Of a stretch of 64,000 nt of DNA, positions 1 through 15,562 are shown piece by piece; the first letter of the stretch is position 1, and every line of letters begins with the position of its first letter. The stretch is from Streptococcus suis (GTDB lineage: Bacteria > Bacillota > Bacilli > Lactobacillales > Streptococcaceae), in NCBI RefSeq assembly GCF_017601095.1, contig NZ_JAGFUX010000005.1, positions 62,001-126,000 on the forward strand. The letters are read 5' to 3'. The notes beneath the pieces are model-generated. The model did no database searches. It worked only from the letters and a program-made list of their open reading frames with translations, and was not told the origin of the DNA. A program made the position numbers and the translations under genes.

Positions 1-957
1 GCGACCGTTCAGCCAGTCAATCACCGCTTTGTAGCCCTCAACCTGCTGGTAGTCGCCAGATGTCATGTAGCCAGTCGAGCCCAACGTGCCGATACCAGAC
101 ACATGGAGGCTGGCGAAACCACGAGCAAGGAAGTAATCATTGAGGGAGTAAGAAGTGATGTGGCCCAGTTTTTCGGTGGCAGGGCTGACAGGTAGTTCTC
201 GCTGGTCCAAGTCTAGCTTAGTGATGCTAGTCTGCTTGACCTCAATGGTGCCAGCAGATTTTTCAGCTAACTCCCCTTCCATCTTGTGCAGGGCCTTGTC
301 GCTGGCTACATCGTTAACTCCTTGATGATAAGGACTGTTTGTAATCACCGCAGGGATTTTCCCGTCAAACTGCGGACGGAGGATGGAAACTTTGACAATA
401 TCAGTCTGGCCAGTCCCAGCCGTATCGACAGGTGTTTCCACATAGACCACCTCGCGAATGAGGTTTTTGGTTGAAAAGGTCGCTAGAGATTTACCGTTGA
501 AGAAGTGGTAGTGATTGTCCTCTGGAATCAGGTCGTCACTGACCAGCTGGTCAATCAAGGTGTTTCCGGACTTGGTGCGGGTATTGAGGAGTTGGTAGAG
601 GTTGTCGATGATGTTCCCATAGACAATTGGGAAATGGCTGGACTTGCGGAATTCTTCCACATCTGTGTAATCCATACCAGGCACAAAGCCCAGCAACTGA
701 AAGGCCACTTGATAAAAAATCTGATCTGTCAGCTCTCGGTCTGACTGGAAGAAGGTCAGAAGATCTGTCTCCCAATCCGCAATCATGTTGGACAGGGCAA
801 AGTCGGTATTTGTTGTCAGGAAATGACACTTTCTAGCAAAGGTTTCGAGAGTGGTCTTTGGATTAGCTTGAGAATCCAGAGTAAAGCCGATTGGGTGGAG
901 TTCCTCAATCATCTGATCCAGTGGGCTTGCAATGTAGGAATAGGCATTAAAACGCAT
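1..957 (-). CDS. pepX: Xaa-Pro dipeptidyl-peptidase PepX (5' part)
   Basis: Partial gene: the first 319 codons are present and the 3' end lies beyond position 1. The protein begins [15 protein letters not shown] and continues with [40 protein letters not shown] and [11 protein letters not shown], the conserved N-terminal region of lactococcal and streptococcal PepX (about 755-760 aa in full). The family is a cytoplasmic S15 serine peptidase that removes X-Pro dipeptides, important for using proline-rich peptides. The catalytic Ser/Asp/His lie in the missing part, so activity cannot be judged. A ribosome binding site (GAAAGGAAC) precedes the ATG. It is divergent from cppA, which is a common streptococcal neighbour as far as I recall. 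Confidence 0.93.
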   Translation of the reverse strand, partial: MRFNAYSYIASPLDQMIEELHPIGFTLDSQANPKTTLETFARKCHFLTTNTDFALSNMIADWETDLLTFFQSDRELTDQIFYQVAFQLLGFVPGMDYTDVEEFRKSSHFPIVYGNIIDNLYQLLNTRTKSGNTLIDQLVSDDLIPEDNHYHFFNGKSLATFSTKNLIREVVYVETPVDTAGTGQTDIVKVSILRPQFDGKIPAVITNSPYHQGVNDVASDKALHKMEGELAEKSAGTIEVKQTSITKLDLDQRELPVSPATEKLGHITSYSLNDYFLARGFASLHVSGIGTLGSTGYMTSGDYQQVEGYKAVIDWLNGR

Positions 958-1040
958 ACATGTTCCTTTCTTGTGTAAATTCTTTACTTTGGTGACCATT
1001 GTTGATAGAATGGTTCTTATTTCGTTTTCACGCTACTGTT

Positions 1041-1069
1041 AGCATAAAGAAAGTAGAGAGGCTTGTCAA
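1041..1069 (-). promoter_or_regulatory. pepX promoter
   Basis: On the minus strand TTGACA (1064-1069), a 17-bp spacer and TATGCT (1041-1046) lie about 85 bases upstream of the pepX start. This is a near-consensus sigma-A promoter. Confidence 0.7.
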
Positions 1070-1117
1070 GTGTCGTTGTACTGGAAATGAATAAACTTAT
1101 ATAAAACTGAGACAAAT

Positions 1118-1147
1118 TTGTCTGAATGTAGTAAAATAGTGTAAAAT
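1118..1147 (+). promoter_or_regulatory. Candidate cppA operon promoter
   Basis: TTGTCT (1118-1123), an 18-bp spacer and TAAAAT (1142-1147) lie upstream of the 1230 start. A second TATAGT at 1209-1214 has an extended -10 TGG, but transcription from it would start within the ribosome binding site, so it is less likely. Confidence 0.4.
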
Positions 1148-1229
1148 ATTGGGGTTGAATTTTATATATTATTTGTAAAAAACGACAGTTTCCATTACAA
1201 TAGTATGGTATAGTATTGAGGAGTATGAG

Positions 1230-1961
1230 ATGTTACGAGACAAGCATGTAGTTCCTGTTTTGCGTGTGAATAACAGGGCTATCAATCAAGAATTTATCGA
1301 GAAAAATTTGGGTTTGAAAACTCTATTAGAAGATGGACCATTTGCTGATTTTTCAAGCCACCAGTCAAAAGAATTGGTCTTGAGTTTGATGGAATCACCT
1401 AGTGCCCGTACCCGTCAGGTTAAGGGCTTGAAAAAACTGGCTCTCCTGGTGCTGAAAGTAGCACAGGCAGAAGAGATTGAAGCATTTTTGGCTACTGGAG
1501 CCTCTTATTCAAGATTATATAAGGGAAAAACTGGCCTTGCTTTTGAATGCCTATCGCCAGAAGGAGACCGATTCCTGGTTCATGGCGAAGAGAGCTGTGA
1601 GGATTTGGTCGAAATACTGGCTCCCTATCCGTTTGCATCTAAAGAGGGCTTTGTCGGTTTCAGTCAGGCACAGATTGAGGAAGTTGTATTGCGAACACCT
1701 AATCAAGAAGCGAGTCAAGCGTATTACCAAAAAATATTGGGAGATCAGGAACTTGTTCGTTTCGAACAGGCAGAGGGTGATGACTTGCAGACACCAGCTG
1801 AGGAAGTCTGGGATTTGGATAGCTTGCATTTTCTGGTGAAGCAGGACTTTGACTGGGAGATTCTGGAAGCAGTTTTGCCGGCAGGCTATTTCAAAGATAA
1901 GCGCCAGCGATTTATCCAGACAAGGGACCTAAGTGGCATTGAATTACGGTTTGAAAAATGA
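1230..1961 (+). CDS. cppA: CppA family protein
   Basis: 243 aa, the full length of streptococcal CppA. The start VVPVLRVNNRAINQEFIEKNLG matches the family's two glyoxalase-like halves (CppA_N, then CppA_C from about residue 145 at VGFSQAQIEEVVLRTPNQ). CppA was named as a putative C3-degrading proteinase in pneumococcus, but the fold is a vicinal-oxygen-chelate type and no protease motif is visible, so the true activity is uncertain. No signal peptide is present. The ribosome binding site is TGAGGAG with the ATG at 1230. The stop codon overlaps the next gene by 4 bases (ATGA), indicating translational coupling. Confidence 0.85.
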   Translation: MLRDKHVVPVLRVNNRAINQEFIEKNLGLKTLLEDGPFADFSSHQSKELVLSLMESPSARTRQVKGLKKLALLVLKVAQAEEIEAFLATGASYSRLYKGKTGLAFECLSPEGDRFLVHGEESCEDLVEILAPYPFASKEGFVGFSQAQIEEVVLRTPNQEASQAYYQKILGDQELVRFEQAEGDDLQTPAEEVWDLDSLHFLVKQDFDWEILEAVLPAGYFKDKRQRFIQTRDLSGIELRFEK

Positions 1962-2899
1962 GACAAGAAATTTTAGACAAGATTTTAGAGCAGATTGAGC
2001 AAGGAGTCTATCCTGGTGCCAGTCTGGCTCTTTTTTCTAAGGGTCAGTGGCAGGAGTATTATTTGGGTACCCAAGATGGTCAGACGCCAGTAGAGGCGGG
2101 TTTGACTTATGATTTAGCTTCTGTTTCCAAGGTGGTTGGAGTAGGGACTCTTGCGACTTTTTTGGTCAATAGCGGAGCCTTGGAGCTAGATAGGGCCTTG
2201 CAGTCTTACTATCCAGCCTTTCAAAATAGTCAGGTCACCATTCGCCAATTATTGACCCATACTAGCGGCATTGACCCCTTCATTCCCAATCGGGATAGTC
2301 TGGATGCAGACCAATTAAAAGAAGCGATTTTGAAGATTAGGGTGACGGACAAGAAAGAATTCCTCTACACAGACATCAATTTTCTCCTGTTGGGCTTTTT
2401 GTTGGAGGAACTAGGTGGAGCTAGTCTGGACCAGCTGATTAGTCGAGGTGTTCTAGAGCCCTTTGGCATGTCCCAAACCTCATACGGTCCTGTCAGTCAG
2501 GCGGTACCGACGGTGCGTGGCGTCAAAGCCGGTGTGGTGCATGATCCTAAGGCGCGTGTCTTGGGGATGCACGCGGGTAGTGCGGGGCTTTTTTCGACGG
2601 TCAGAGATTTAAAAATCTTTTTGGAGCGCTATCTGACAGAGGACTTTGCGGCAGGCTTGAGCCAGGATTATGGCTTTGACGACAATCGCAAGCGGTCGCT
2701 GGCCTGGGATAAGAAGGGGGATTGGTTGTCCCATACGGGCTATACAGGGACCTTTATCATGTTCAATCGTCGCTTGCAGCAAGCTGCGATTTTTCTCTCC
2801 AACCGAACCTTTGAAAAGGATGAACGAGCCCAGTGGAAGCTGGATCGAAACCAGGTCATGGCTCTGATTCGGCAAGTTCTGGAGGGAGAGGGACAATGA
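1958..2899 (+). CDS. Serine hydrolase, beta-lactamase/PBP-like
   Basis: 313 aa. The class C beta-lactamase-type fold is supported by SVSK (catalytic Ser and Lys in YDLASVSKVVG), YTD in the position of the Tyr-x-Asn motif (FLYTDINFLLLG) and HTG near the C-terminus (LSHTGYTGTF), plus the family sequence LLTHTSGI. No signal peptide or anchor is seen, so it is probably cytoplasmic and more likely an esterase or D-amino peptidase-like enzyme than a true resistance beta-lactamase. It overlaps cppA by 4 bases upstream and the DUF1697 gene by 4 bases downstream, so the three form one operon. The substrate is unknown. Confidence 0.8.
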   Translation: MRQEILDKILEQIEQGVYPGASLALFSKGQWQEYYLGTQDGQTPVEAGLTYDLASVSKVVGVGTLATFLVNSGALELDRALQSYYPAFQNSQVTIRQLLTHTSGIDPFIPNRDSLDADQLKEAILKIRVTDKKEFLYTDINFLLLGFLLEELGGASLDQLISRGVLEPFGMSQTSYGPVSQAVPTVRGVKAGVVHDPKARVLGMHAGSAGLFSTVRDLKIFLERYLTEDFAAGLSQDYGFDDNRKRSLAWDKKGDWLSHTGYTGTFIMFNRRLQQAAIFLSNRTFEKDERAQWKLDRNQVMALIRQVLEGEGQ

Positions 2900-3435
2900 G
2901 ATATGTTCTTCTAATGAGAGGGATTAATGTCGGCGGTCGCAATAAGGTTGTGATGGCTGAATTGCGTCAATCAGTGGCAGCTTTAGGCTATGACAAGGTT
3001 GAAACCTACATCAACAGCGGCAATCTTTTCTTTGATGCAGAAAAGGATAGGGATGAGATTGTGGAGGATTTTCAAGATTTCTTTGCCAGCCACTATCCAT
3101 TTGTTGAAGCCTTTTCCCTTTTGAGCGCCAAGGACTATGCGACAGAAGTAGCACAGCTCCCAGCTTGGTGGGAGGACGACATGGCTCGTAAAGATGTCTT
3201 ATTTTATACGGATAGGAGCCAGAAGACTCTGATTGAGGACTGGGTGAGCCAGCTGGACTTGGGAGAGGAGATTGTGCATTGTGGTCAGAAGGCTCTTTTC
3301 TGGGGCAAGTTTGATGAGGGATCCTATCAGCAGACGGCCTATCATAAAAAGCTTGCCCATCAGGCTTTCTACAAGAGCTTAACGATCCGTAACCACAAGA
3401 CCTTTGCAAAATTGGCAGAGTTTTTGGAAAAATGA
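2896..3435 (+). CDS. DUF1697 family protein
   Basis: 179 aa. MRYVLLMRGINVGGRNKVVM and YINSGNLFFD are the signature sequences of the DUF1697 family (small cytoplasmic alpha/beta proteins of unknown function). The start at 2896 overlaps the preceding stop (ATGA), is preceded by GGAGGGAGAGGG as ribosome binding site, and matches family N-termini. A longer in-frame reading from 2833 lies inside the upstream gene and is not needed. It is the last gene of the cppA operon. Confidence 0.8.
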   Translation: MRYVLLMRGINVGGRNKVVMAELRQSVAALGYDKVETYINSGNLFFDAEKDRDEIVEDFQDFFASHYPFVEAFSLLSAKDYATEVAQLPAWWEDDMARKDVLFYTDRSQKTLIEDWVSQLDLGEEIVHCGQKALFWGKFDEGSYQQTAYHKKLAHQAFYKSLTIRNHKTFAKLAEFLEK

Positions 3436-3565
3436 AGAAGGAAATGAGGGAAAACGATTTGTGACTGTTTTCCTTTTTACATTTCTGACATCAAATTGTC
3501 ATCAGTTTTCAATTTGTTTGAGATTTTAGCGTGATAAAGTGGAGAAGTAATAAAGGAGAGATTCT

Positions 3566-4348
3566 ATGAAAGAAAAAATGACCCTATGTAGTCTATTTTT
3601 GGGTGCAGGTTTGGCTTCGGGACTGACTGTACAAGCAGCAGAATATCAGGTTCAGGCAGGCGATTCTTTTTCGTCCATTGCTGCGGCGCATCAGATGGAT
3701 ATGAATCAACTGGCAACAATGAATCAAATGGCTATCTATGATTTATTATTGCCTGGACAGGTCTTACAGGTTGCGGATAATTGGGTAACTAGTCCATCGG
3801 CCAGTCAGGAAACAAGCTATACGGTTCAGTATGGTGACAGCCTATCTGCTATTGCAGCCAAGTTTGGAATGGACATTTACCATCTTGCTCAACTCAATGA
3901 AATGGATATTTATGGCTTGTTGTTGCCAGGCCAAGTCTTGACAGTGACAGCCACTGCTCAACAAGTACAAACAGCTGCCTCAAATTACTACCTGCCAGGT
4001 TTTACCTATGAAGCAGGCATCAATTACCCTGTGGGTCAATGTACCTGGGCAGTTCAGAAGTTAACTGGCTGGGCAGGTGACTGGTGGGGTAACGCTGCAG
4101 ACTGGGCTCGCAATGCTGCTGCGCAAGGTTTTCTCATTGGTAGTCAGCCCCAGGTTGGGTCAATCATTGTTTGGGACGATGGAGGTTATGGTCACGTTGC
4201 CTATGTGACAGATGTGAATCAGTGGGGACAAATCCAGGTTTTGGAAGCCAACTACAACGGCCAGCAATGGATTGATAACTATCGTGGATGGTTTACACCG
4301 ACAGCTGACCAGGGGATTGTATCCTACATTTATCCACCAGCCAATTAG
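3566..4348 (+). CDS. Secreted LysM-LysM-CHAP peptidoglycan hydrolase
   Basis: 260 aa. An N-terminal signal peptide (MKEKMTLCSLFLGAGLASGL, cut near VQAAE) is followed by two LysM domains (about residues 27-72, YQVQAGDSFSSIA; and 85-130, YTVQYGDSLSAIA). The C-terminal CHAP domain runs from about 145 to 255 with the catalytic Cys in YPVGQCTWAVQ and the His in GYGHVAYV. LysM binds peptidoglycan and CHAP acts as amidase or endopeptidase, so this is an exported, non-covalently attached wall hydrolase, probably for cell separation or remodelling. The ribosome binding site is AAAGGAGAG. The gene is monocistronic, with a strong terminator behind it. Confidence 0.9.
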   Translation: MKEKMTLCSLFLGAGLASGLTVQAAEYQVQAGDSFSSIAAAHQMDMNQLATMNQMAIYDLLLPGQVLQVADNWVTSPSASQETSYTVQYGDSLSAIAAKFGMDIYHLAQLNEMDIYGLLLPGQVLTVTATAQQVQTAASNYYLPGFTYEAGINYPVGQCTWAVQKLTGWAGDWWGNAADWARNAAAQGFLIGSQPQVGSIIVWDDGGYGHVAYVTDVNQWGQIQVLEANYNGQQWIDNYRGWFTPTADQGIVSYIYPPAN

Positions 4349-4385
4349 TAATAGAAATTTTGTAATTTCAAAAAGATATGATTTT

Positions 4386-4424
4386 AAAGTCTAGTTTTGT
4401 GTGATGCAGGACTAGACTTTTGTT
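4386..4424 (+). terminator. Terminator after LysM-CHAP gene
   Basis: A perfect 10-bp stem, AAAGTCTAGT (4386-4395) with ACTAGACTTT (4411-4420), is followed by TGTT. The 15-base loop and the T-rich 3' side fit a rho-independent terminator. Confidence 0.75.
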
Positions 4425-4553
4425 CGAGTTAATTTCTTTTAAATTCATTGTTCTTGAATGTCAAATTCAGTGAGATCATATTTTGTTTCTAATATCGTAT
4501 TAATTAATAGATATGTTCATATTCCTATGCTTTCGAAATAGTATTTTGTTTGA
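4425..4553. other. AT-rich intergenic stretch
   Basis: Between the LysM-CHAP terminator and that of the VWA gene I see no reading frame with a ribosome binding site, no promoter of quality and no repeat. Confidence 0.5.
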
Positions 4554-4587
4554 ATTAAAAAAGAGAGAACCAACTGAGTTCTCTCTT
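4553..4587 (-). terminator. Terminator of VWA adhesin gene
   Basis: AAGAGAGAAC (4561-4570) pairs with GTTCTCTCTT (4578-4587). On the minus strand the stem is followed by TTTTTAATTC, giving a clear terminator downstream of the 4629 stop. Confidence 0.8.
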
Positions 4588-4628
4588 TGAATGATTTAAC
4601 AACAAAGTTTTTCAATGCAGTTTAGGAT

Positions 4629-6092
4629 CTACAATTTGATTTTACGCTTTTTAAAACTTAATGTTCCGGCAATGAATGAGAACAATAATCCTAAAGTAGT
4701 TAACTTAACGGAAGCTTTTTCACCTGTAGATGGAAGTGAAGACGACTTAGCAACAGGCGCTTGCTTAAGTTCATTATTAGTAGTTGGCTTAGTGGATGTT
4801 GTAATGGATTTGCTAGGTGCTGTTGGAGCTTTTCGAACTGCAATCAATTCTACATAAGAATTGTATTCTTCCCTTACAATTTTATAGTAATAAGTGTTTG
4901 AGTTCACATTGGTCACAACCCATTGAGTTAGATTCTTAGTGAAGGTTTGCGAATAATTCTGTCTGATATCAATTGCTTGACCACCAGTTGCCTGAATGAT
5001 AGGTGTGAATTCAGCAACAGCTTCCGAGCCAATATTATTCTTGTCAAAAACAAAAGTTGTAGCAATTTTCGCTGTTTTAAGGGCAGTTGCTGTTTCTTGT
5101 ACAGAAGCCGTCTCGTCTTCATATGTATCAATATCTTCGTCGGTAAAGACGATGGCAAAACGAGCAGTGTTTGTATCAACTGACCAGTCATAATCTGAAG
5201 CAATAAATTTCAAAGGTTTTGTAGGATTTTCGCTTACACCATGTGATAAATACGGCAAGGTTTTTAAGGTTGCTAAATAACTTGTGGCATCAGTGGTAAA
5301 GTAAGAATTGCCAAATTGAAAAGTTTCATACTCAGTTCCATAGGCCACCAGTCCTAATCTTGTTTTGATACTTTCTTGGTTCAAACCTCTTACAAAGTTA
5401 GTGATATTATCAACCACTCCTTGAATGGTATTAGCCATGGAACCAGATGTATCAATGACAAATACGACATCAGCATTTTGCCCTTGTGTAACCGTAGATG
5501 TTGCACCTTTTTCAACTTTTACATTTTCAACACTTGTCACTTTTGTAATGACTTCTCGCTCAGTAATATAGGCTGAAGCGGTTTCATATACTCCTGATGT
5601 TTCAATCGTTTCAGTAATTGGTGCTTCTTTACCAATTGGAGCGCTAGAGTCAGACTTGTAAGTGGAGACTACAGTCACTGTGTCTTCTTGTGTTTCAATA
5701 ATTTTGTTGTTTTCTTCAACAGTATTTGAAACTGGGTTTGTAGTAGTTACGTTTACAGAGATGAGGTCACCAGTTTGTGCAGTTGCTTCTGGCACAACTG
5801 GTTGAGAGGTTGTCTCTGTAATTTCAGTGGCCACAACTTCAGTAGCAGTTTGACCGTTTATCAAATTTTCAGAAACCACAGTCACTTCTTCCTCAAAAGA
5901 AGTTTCAATGTTTTGAGCAAGGCTAGAAGGCTCAGAAACTGGAGTCTCGATTACAGTAGTTTCTGTAGAAGTAGTCGTATTAGCAGAGACAAGCTTTGCT
6001 CCCATAAAGAAAGTAGCAACAGTAACAGATGCCAAACCTACAGATAATTTTCTAAATGAAAATTTCTTTCTATTTTCTTGATAACTATTCAT
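4629..6092 (-). CDS. LPxTG-anchored VWA-domain surface protein
   Basis: 487 aa. The N-terminus has a YSIRK-type signal (KKFSFRKLSVGLASVTVAT), then a Thr/Glu/Val-rich low-complexity region (about 40-195) and a von Willebrand factor A domain with MIDAS motif DTSGS near residue 214 (VVFVIDTSGSM). The C-terminus has LPSTGEKAS, a hydrophobic helix and the tail KKRKIKL, so sortase A should attach it to the wall. VWA domains with intact MIDAS bind proteins in a metal-dependent way, so a role as adhesin is likely; the ligand is unknown. The start at 6092 is preceded by GAAAGGAGATTATATT. A TTG-initiated reading from 6110 would begin upstream of this ribosome binding site and is rejected. The mRNA leader is complementary to the small RNA at 30356-30425. 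Confidence 0.88.
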   Translation of the reverse strand: MNSYQENRKKFSFRKLSVGLASVTVATFFMGAKLVSANTTTSTETTVIETPVSEPSSLAQNIETSFEEEVTVVSENLINGQTATEVVATEITETTSQPVVPEATAQTGDLISVNVTTTNPVSNTVEENNKIIETQEDTVTVVSTYKSDSSAPIGKEAPITETIETSGVYETASAYITEREVITKVTSVENVKVEKGATSTVTQGQNADVVFVIDTSGSMANTIQGVVDNITNFVRGLNQESIKTRLGLVAYGTEYETFQFGNSYFTTDATSYLATLKTLPYLSHGVSENPTKPLKFIASDYDWSVDTNTARFAIVFTDEDIDTYEDETASVQETATALKTAKIATTFVFDKNNIGSEAVAEFTPIIQATGGQAIDIRQNYSQTFTKNLTQWVVTNVNSNTYYYKIVREEYNSYVELIAVRKAPTAPSKSITTSTKPTTNNELKQAPVAKSSSLPSTGEKASVKLTTLGLLFSFIAGTLSFKKRKIKL

Positions 6093-6122
6093 AATATAAT
6101 CTCCTTTCAAATAGTTGCATAT

Positions 6123-6131
6123 ATTATATCA
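6123..6131 (-). promoter_or_regulatory. VWA gene promoter (extended -10)
   Basis: On the minus strand TGATATAAT (TG-N-TATAAT, 6123-6131) lies about 30 bases upstream of the start. The -35 region is weak, so the extended -10 probably drives expression. The leader would be only about 25 bases, which places the whole 5'UTR within reach of a small RNA. Confidence 0.6.
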
Positions 6132-6173
6132 CAAAATACTATAAAATTATCAGGAAATTTACAAATTTTATGA

Positions 6174-6305
6174 CAATTTGAATGTTTTCTTGTTTTAGCA
6201 ACAATTTTATTAATGGAACAACGTGATGATCTAACAAATGATCGTGCTAAAAAAGAAAAATTAGTCATCCAGCCTGTTTTCTCTATTTTGACACATTTGA
6301 AATAG
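6174..6305 (+). pseudogene. Possible 3' gene remnant
   Basis: An open frame without start codon encodes FLVLATILLMEQRDDLTNDR followed by AKKEKLVIQPVFSILTHLK and a stop. It has protein-like composition, ends just before a good terminator and has no ribosome binding site, which suggests the C-terminal scrap of a lost gene. I do not recognise the family. Confidence 0.3.
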
Positions 6306-6311
6306 AACATA

Positions 6312-6341
6312 AAAAGAACACTCTTCAAGAGTGTTCTTTTT
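6312..6341 (-). terminator. pflB terminator (bidirectional)
   Basis: AAAAGAACACTC (6312-6323) pairs perfectly with GAGTGTTCTTTT (6329-6340) around a 5-base loop. Runs of A and T on both sides make it functional in both directions. It lies directly after the pflB stop. Confidence 0.85.
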
Positions 6342-6342
6342 A

Positions 6343-8688
6343 TTATGCTTGGCCTGAAACTTCAGCAGCGTGGTCGTCCATTGAAAGAACTTCGTGGAAG
6401 ACACGTTGTGTCAATTCAGTCTTTTGCTCTTTAGTGAGATACTTGGTGTTTACGCAGTATCCTGAGATACGAACGATAACGTCCTCACCAGCCATGATTT
6501 TCTCGTAAACGTCGTTCAAGTCCATAACGTTCAAGTTAACGTGCTGACCACCTTGCTCGAAGTAACCGTCAAGGATTGTCACCAAGTTTGTTACTTGCTC
6601 ATCGAAGGTCTTACCAAGAGCTTTTGGAGAAACCTGAGTTGTCAATGAGATACCGTCGTTAGCATGGTTGAAGTTGAGTTTAGAAAGGGTGTTCAAGTTT
6701 TGCAACCAACCACCACGAGATTTAGAAGTTGGGTTAGCACCTGGTGGGAAGAATTCTACTTTAGAAGTGTTGACAGAGCCATCTTCGTTGAGGAATACAC
6801 CACGGTGAACCGGTGAGTTACCAGTTTGTTTAGAGTAGGCAACGTTTGAAGTGATGGTCAAGATAGAAACCGCAGCTTCTGCATTTTTGTAAAGCTTCTT
6901 GTTAGCAAGACGAGTATAGAATGCTTCCATGAGCCATTTAGCGATATCATCTACACGGTCATCATCTTCACCATAACGTGGGAAGTCACCAGTTACTTCG
7001 TAATCGTAGATGAAGCCATCTTCGTCACGGATTGGTTTCACTTGTGCGTACTTGATAGCTGACAAGGAGTCAACAGTGTTTGCAAAACCACAGATACCGA
7101 AGCCCATGTTTGCACGGAGGTGAGTTGGCAAGAAGGCCATTTGAACAGCTTCGTAGTTGTACTTGTCTGTCATGAAGTGAATGATGTTCATGGCATCAAC
7201 GTAAGTGTCTGTCAACCAGTCAAGGGCTTTTTCAAAGTTTGCGATAACTTGGTCGTAGTCAAAGATTTCAGAAGTGTTTGGTTCAACGCCATCAAATACT
7301 TTGTAGTCTTTGTGAACATCATCGTAACCGTTGTTCCAGCTTGAAAGAAGGGCTTTCAATACGTTAACACGCGCACCGAAGTACTGGATGTTGTGGCGTT
7401 TGTCTTCGCTTTCTGGGTCAAGTGGAGACACACAGCAAGAGATACAGCTCATTTCGCCATAACCATCTTTAGCCATTGTTGTTACACCTTCGTATTGGAT
7501 AGAAGAGTGTTTGTGGCTCATTGCCATACAGTAGCGACGGAATGCGTATGGAAGTTGGTCAGACCAAAGAACTGTCAAGTTTGGCTCTGGAGAGTTACCG
7601 ATGTTGTCAAGTGTGTTCAAGAAACGGTAGTCCATCTTGGTAACACGGTGACGGCCATCGTTACCCATACCTGCCATTGATGTTGTAAGGAAAGTAGGGT
7701 CACCAGAGTAGATTTCGTCGAAGGCTTTTGTACGAGCGAATTTCACTGTACGAAGTTTCAATACGAAGTCATCGACAAATTCTTGGATTTCTGATTCAGT
7801 AAATGTACCACGAGCCAAGTCACGTTCTGCATAGATGTCGAGAACGATTGGCACACGACCAAGAGAAGTTGCGGCACCGTTGATAACACGGCAGACTGCC
7901 ATAAAGGCGATGTTGGTCCACTGGATAGCTTCTTTGGTGTTCATGGCAGGCTTGCGCACATCAACGCCGTAAAGGTCACCCAATTTAACAACTTGTTGAA
8001 GAGCTTGGTACTGCAAGTTGATTTCTTCACGAAGACGGATTGATTCTTCATCGATTTCGGTGATAGCATTCCAGTCAGCAACTTTTTCTTCCATCAAATA
8101 GTCGGCACCGTAAAGAGCCAAACGAGCGTACATACCGATGATACGACCACGTGAGTAAGCATCTGGAAGACCAGAAACGTGGTGTGAGTGGCGTGCACGG
8201 CGGATGTCAGCTGTGTAAGCACGGAAGATACCATCGTTTACTGTTGTAGCGTGTTTTGTATAGATTTCATGGATAAGTGGGTCTGGAGTATAGCCGTTTT
8301 CGATAAGCGTAGTTTCAGCCATACGGATACCACCACGTGGCATGAAGTTGAGTTTGAAAAGCTCATCGTTTTGGATACCGAAAATCAGCTCATTGTCTTT
8401 ATCGATGAAACCAGCTGGGATATCAGCGATAGAGGTCGCACGGTCAATATCCATAGGGAAACGAGTATCTTCGTAGCCCGCTTTTGTTTCTTCAATAATT
8501 TTCTTGATATGAAGTGAGCGCTCAGTTGGTCCTGCAAGGAAGCTTTCATCTCCATCATAAGGAGTGTAGTTAGCTTGTACAAAGCGGGTAATGCTAGCTT
8601 TTTCTTGCCAGTCTACACCTTTGAAGCCTTCCCAGGCTTGGGCGAAAATGTCTTCAGTAACATTTCTAGTTTTCACTTTTGTTGACAT
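6343..8688 (-). CDS. pflB: Pyruvate formate-lyase
   Basis: 781 aa, the usual length. It converts pyruvate and CoA to acetyl-CoA and formate in anaerobic mixed-acid fermentation, in the cytoplasm. The catalytic pair Cys418-Cys419 is seen in [12 protein letters not shown]. The glycyl radical site is Gly743 in RISGYCVN near the C-terminus. The radical must be installed by the activase PflA, which is not in this window. A strong ribosome binding site (AAAGGAG) is placed correctly before ATG 8688. The gene is monocistronic, with its own terminator, and divergent from the GH101 gene. A cre-like site in its promoter suggests CcpA control, as in other streptococci. Confidence 0.97.
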   Translation of the reverse strand: MSTKVKTRNVTEDIFAQAWEGFKGVDWQEKASITRFVQANYTPYDGDESFLAGPTERSLHIKKIIEETKAGYEDTRFPMDIDRATSIADIPAGFIDKDNELIFGIQNDELFKLNFMPRGGIRMAETTLIENGYTPDPLIHEIYTKHATTVNDGIFRAYTADIRRARHSHHVSGLPDAYSRGRIIGMYARLALYGADYLMEEKVADWNAITEIDEESIRLREEINLQYQALQQVVKLGDLYGVDVRKPAMNTKEAIQWTNIAFMAVCRVINGAATSLGRVPIVLDIYAERDLARGTFTESEIQEFVDDFVLKLRTVKFARTKAFDEIYSGDPTFLTTSMAGMGNDGRHRVTKMDYRFLNTLDNIGNSPEPNLTVLWSDQLPYAFRRYCMAMSHKHSSIQYEGVTTMAKDGYGEMSCISCCVSPLDPESEDKRHNIQYFGARVNVLKALLSSWNNGYDDVHKDYKVFDGVEPNTSEIFDYDQVIANFEKALDWLTDTYVDAMNIIHFMTDKYNYEAVQMAFLPTHLRANMGFGICGFANTVDSLSAIKYAQVKPIRDEDGFIYDYEVTGDFPRYGEDDDRVDDIAKWLMEAFYTRLANKKLYKNAEAAVSILTITSNVAYSKQTGNSPVHRGVFLNEDGSVNTSKVEFFPPGANPTSKSRGGWLQNLNTLSKLNFNHANDGISLTTQVSPKALGKTFDEQVTNLVTILDGYFEQGGQHVNLNVMDLNDVYEKIMAGEDVIVRISGYCVNTKYLTKEQKTELTQRVFHEVLSMDDHAAEVSGQA

Positions 8689-8729
8689 GAGGGTTCTCCT
8701 TTAAGATAGTTTTGTTTTTCACATATTTT

Positions 8730-8758
8730 AGTATATCATATGTAAGCACTTTCCACAA
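8730..8758 (-). promoter_or_regulatory. pflB promoter with cre-like site
   Basis: On the minus strand TTGTGG (8753-8758), a 17-bp spacer and TATACT (8730-8735, with extended TGA) form the promoter. A cre-like sequence (8741-8754, TGTAAGCACTTTCC on the plus strand, 12 of 14 matches to TGWAANCGNTNWCA in the better orientation) fills the spacer and -35. CcpA bound here should block RNA polymerase. Confidence 0.6.
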
Positions 8759-8878
8759 GGTTAAAATACTTGAAAATAAATGAAAAGCGTGGTAAGTAGT
8801 TACAAAAAATGTGAAAAAATTACCAAACTTTCATAGAAAAAGATTTTTTGTAAAATAAACATAAAGCATGTTAACATA

Positions 8879-8907
8879 TTGACATTATGTAAGCGTTTTT
8901 GTAAAAT
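8879..8907 (+). promoter_or_regulatory. GH101 gene promoter with cre-like site
   Basis: Consensus TTGACA (8879-8884), a 17-bp spacer and TAAAAT (8902-8907). The spacer holds a cre-like sequence TGTAAGCGTTTTTG (8888-8901), matching 12 of 14 positions of TGWAANCGNTNWCA with the core AAGCGTTT. This suggests glucose repression of the glycosidase. Confidence 0.7.
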
Positions 8908-8951
8908 AATGGTGTATAAACCAATTTTCTCAACATATCATAAGGAGGTAA

Positions 8952-15470
<6,519 letters not shown>

Positions 15471-15474
15471 GCTC

Positions 15475-15504
15475 AAAAGAGAAAGGATTTCCTTTCTCTT
15501 TTTT
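15475..15504 (+). terminator. GH101 gene terminator
   Basis: AAAAGAGAAAGG (15475-15486) pairs with CCTTTCTCTTTT (15491-15502), followed by TT. It starts 4 bases after the stop codon. Confidence 0.85.
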
Positions 15505-15562
15505 GAATTTGGAAAAACACAAATCCGACAGGATAGTTTATAATAAAGAGAAGGAGGGCAGG

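Noticed and set aside
1209..1214. Extended -10 TATAGT as cppA promoter
   Set aside because: Transcription would begin within the ribosome binding site at about 1221, leaving too short a leader.
3496..3520. WalR-type box upstream of the LysM-CHAP gene
   Set aside because: TGTCAT-N5-TTCAAT departs too far from TGTWAH-N5-TGTWAH in the second half.
6107..6328. 73-codon minus-strand frame upstream of the VWA gene
   Set aside because: It has no ribosome binding site, covers the VWA promoter and the opposite strand of the gene remnant, and looks non-protein.
8796..8812. Additional cre site (TGAAAAGCGTGGTA) between pflB and GH101
   Set aside because: The core spacing is off by one base and the right half does not match.
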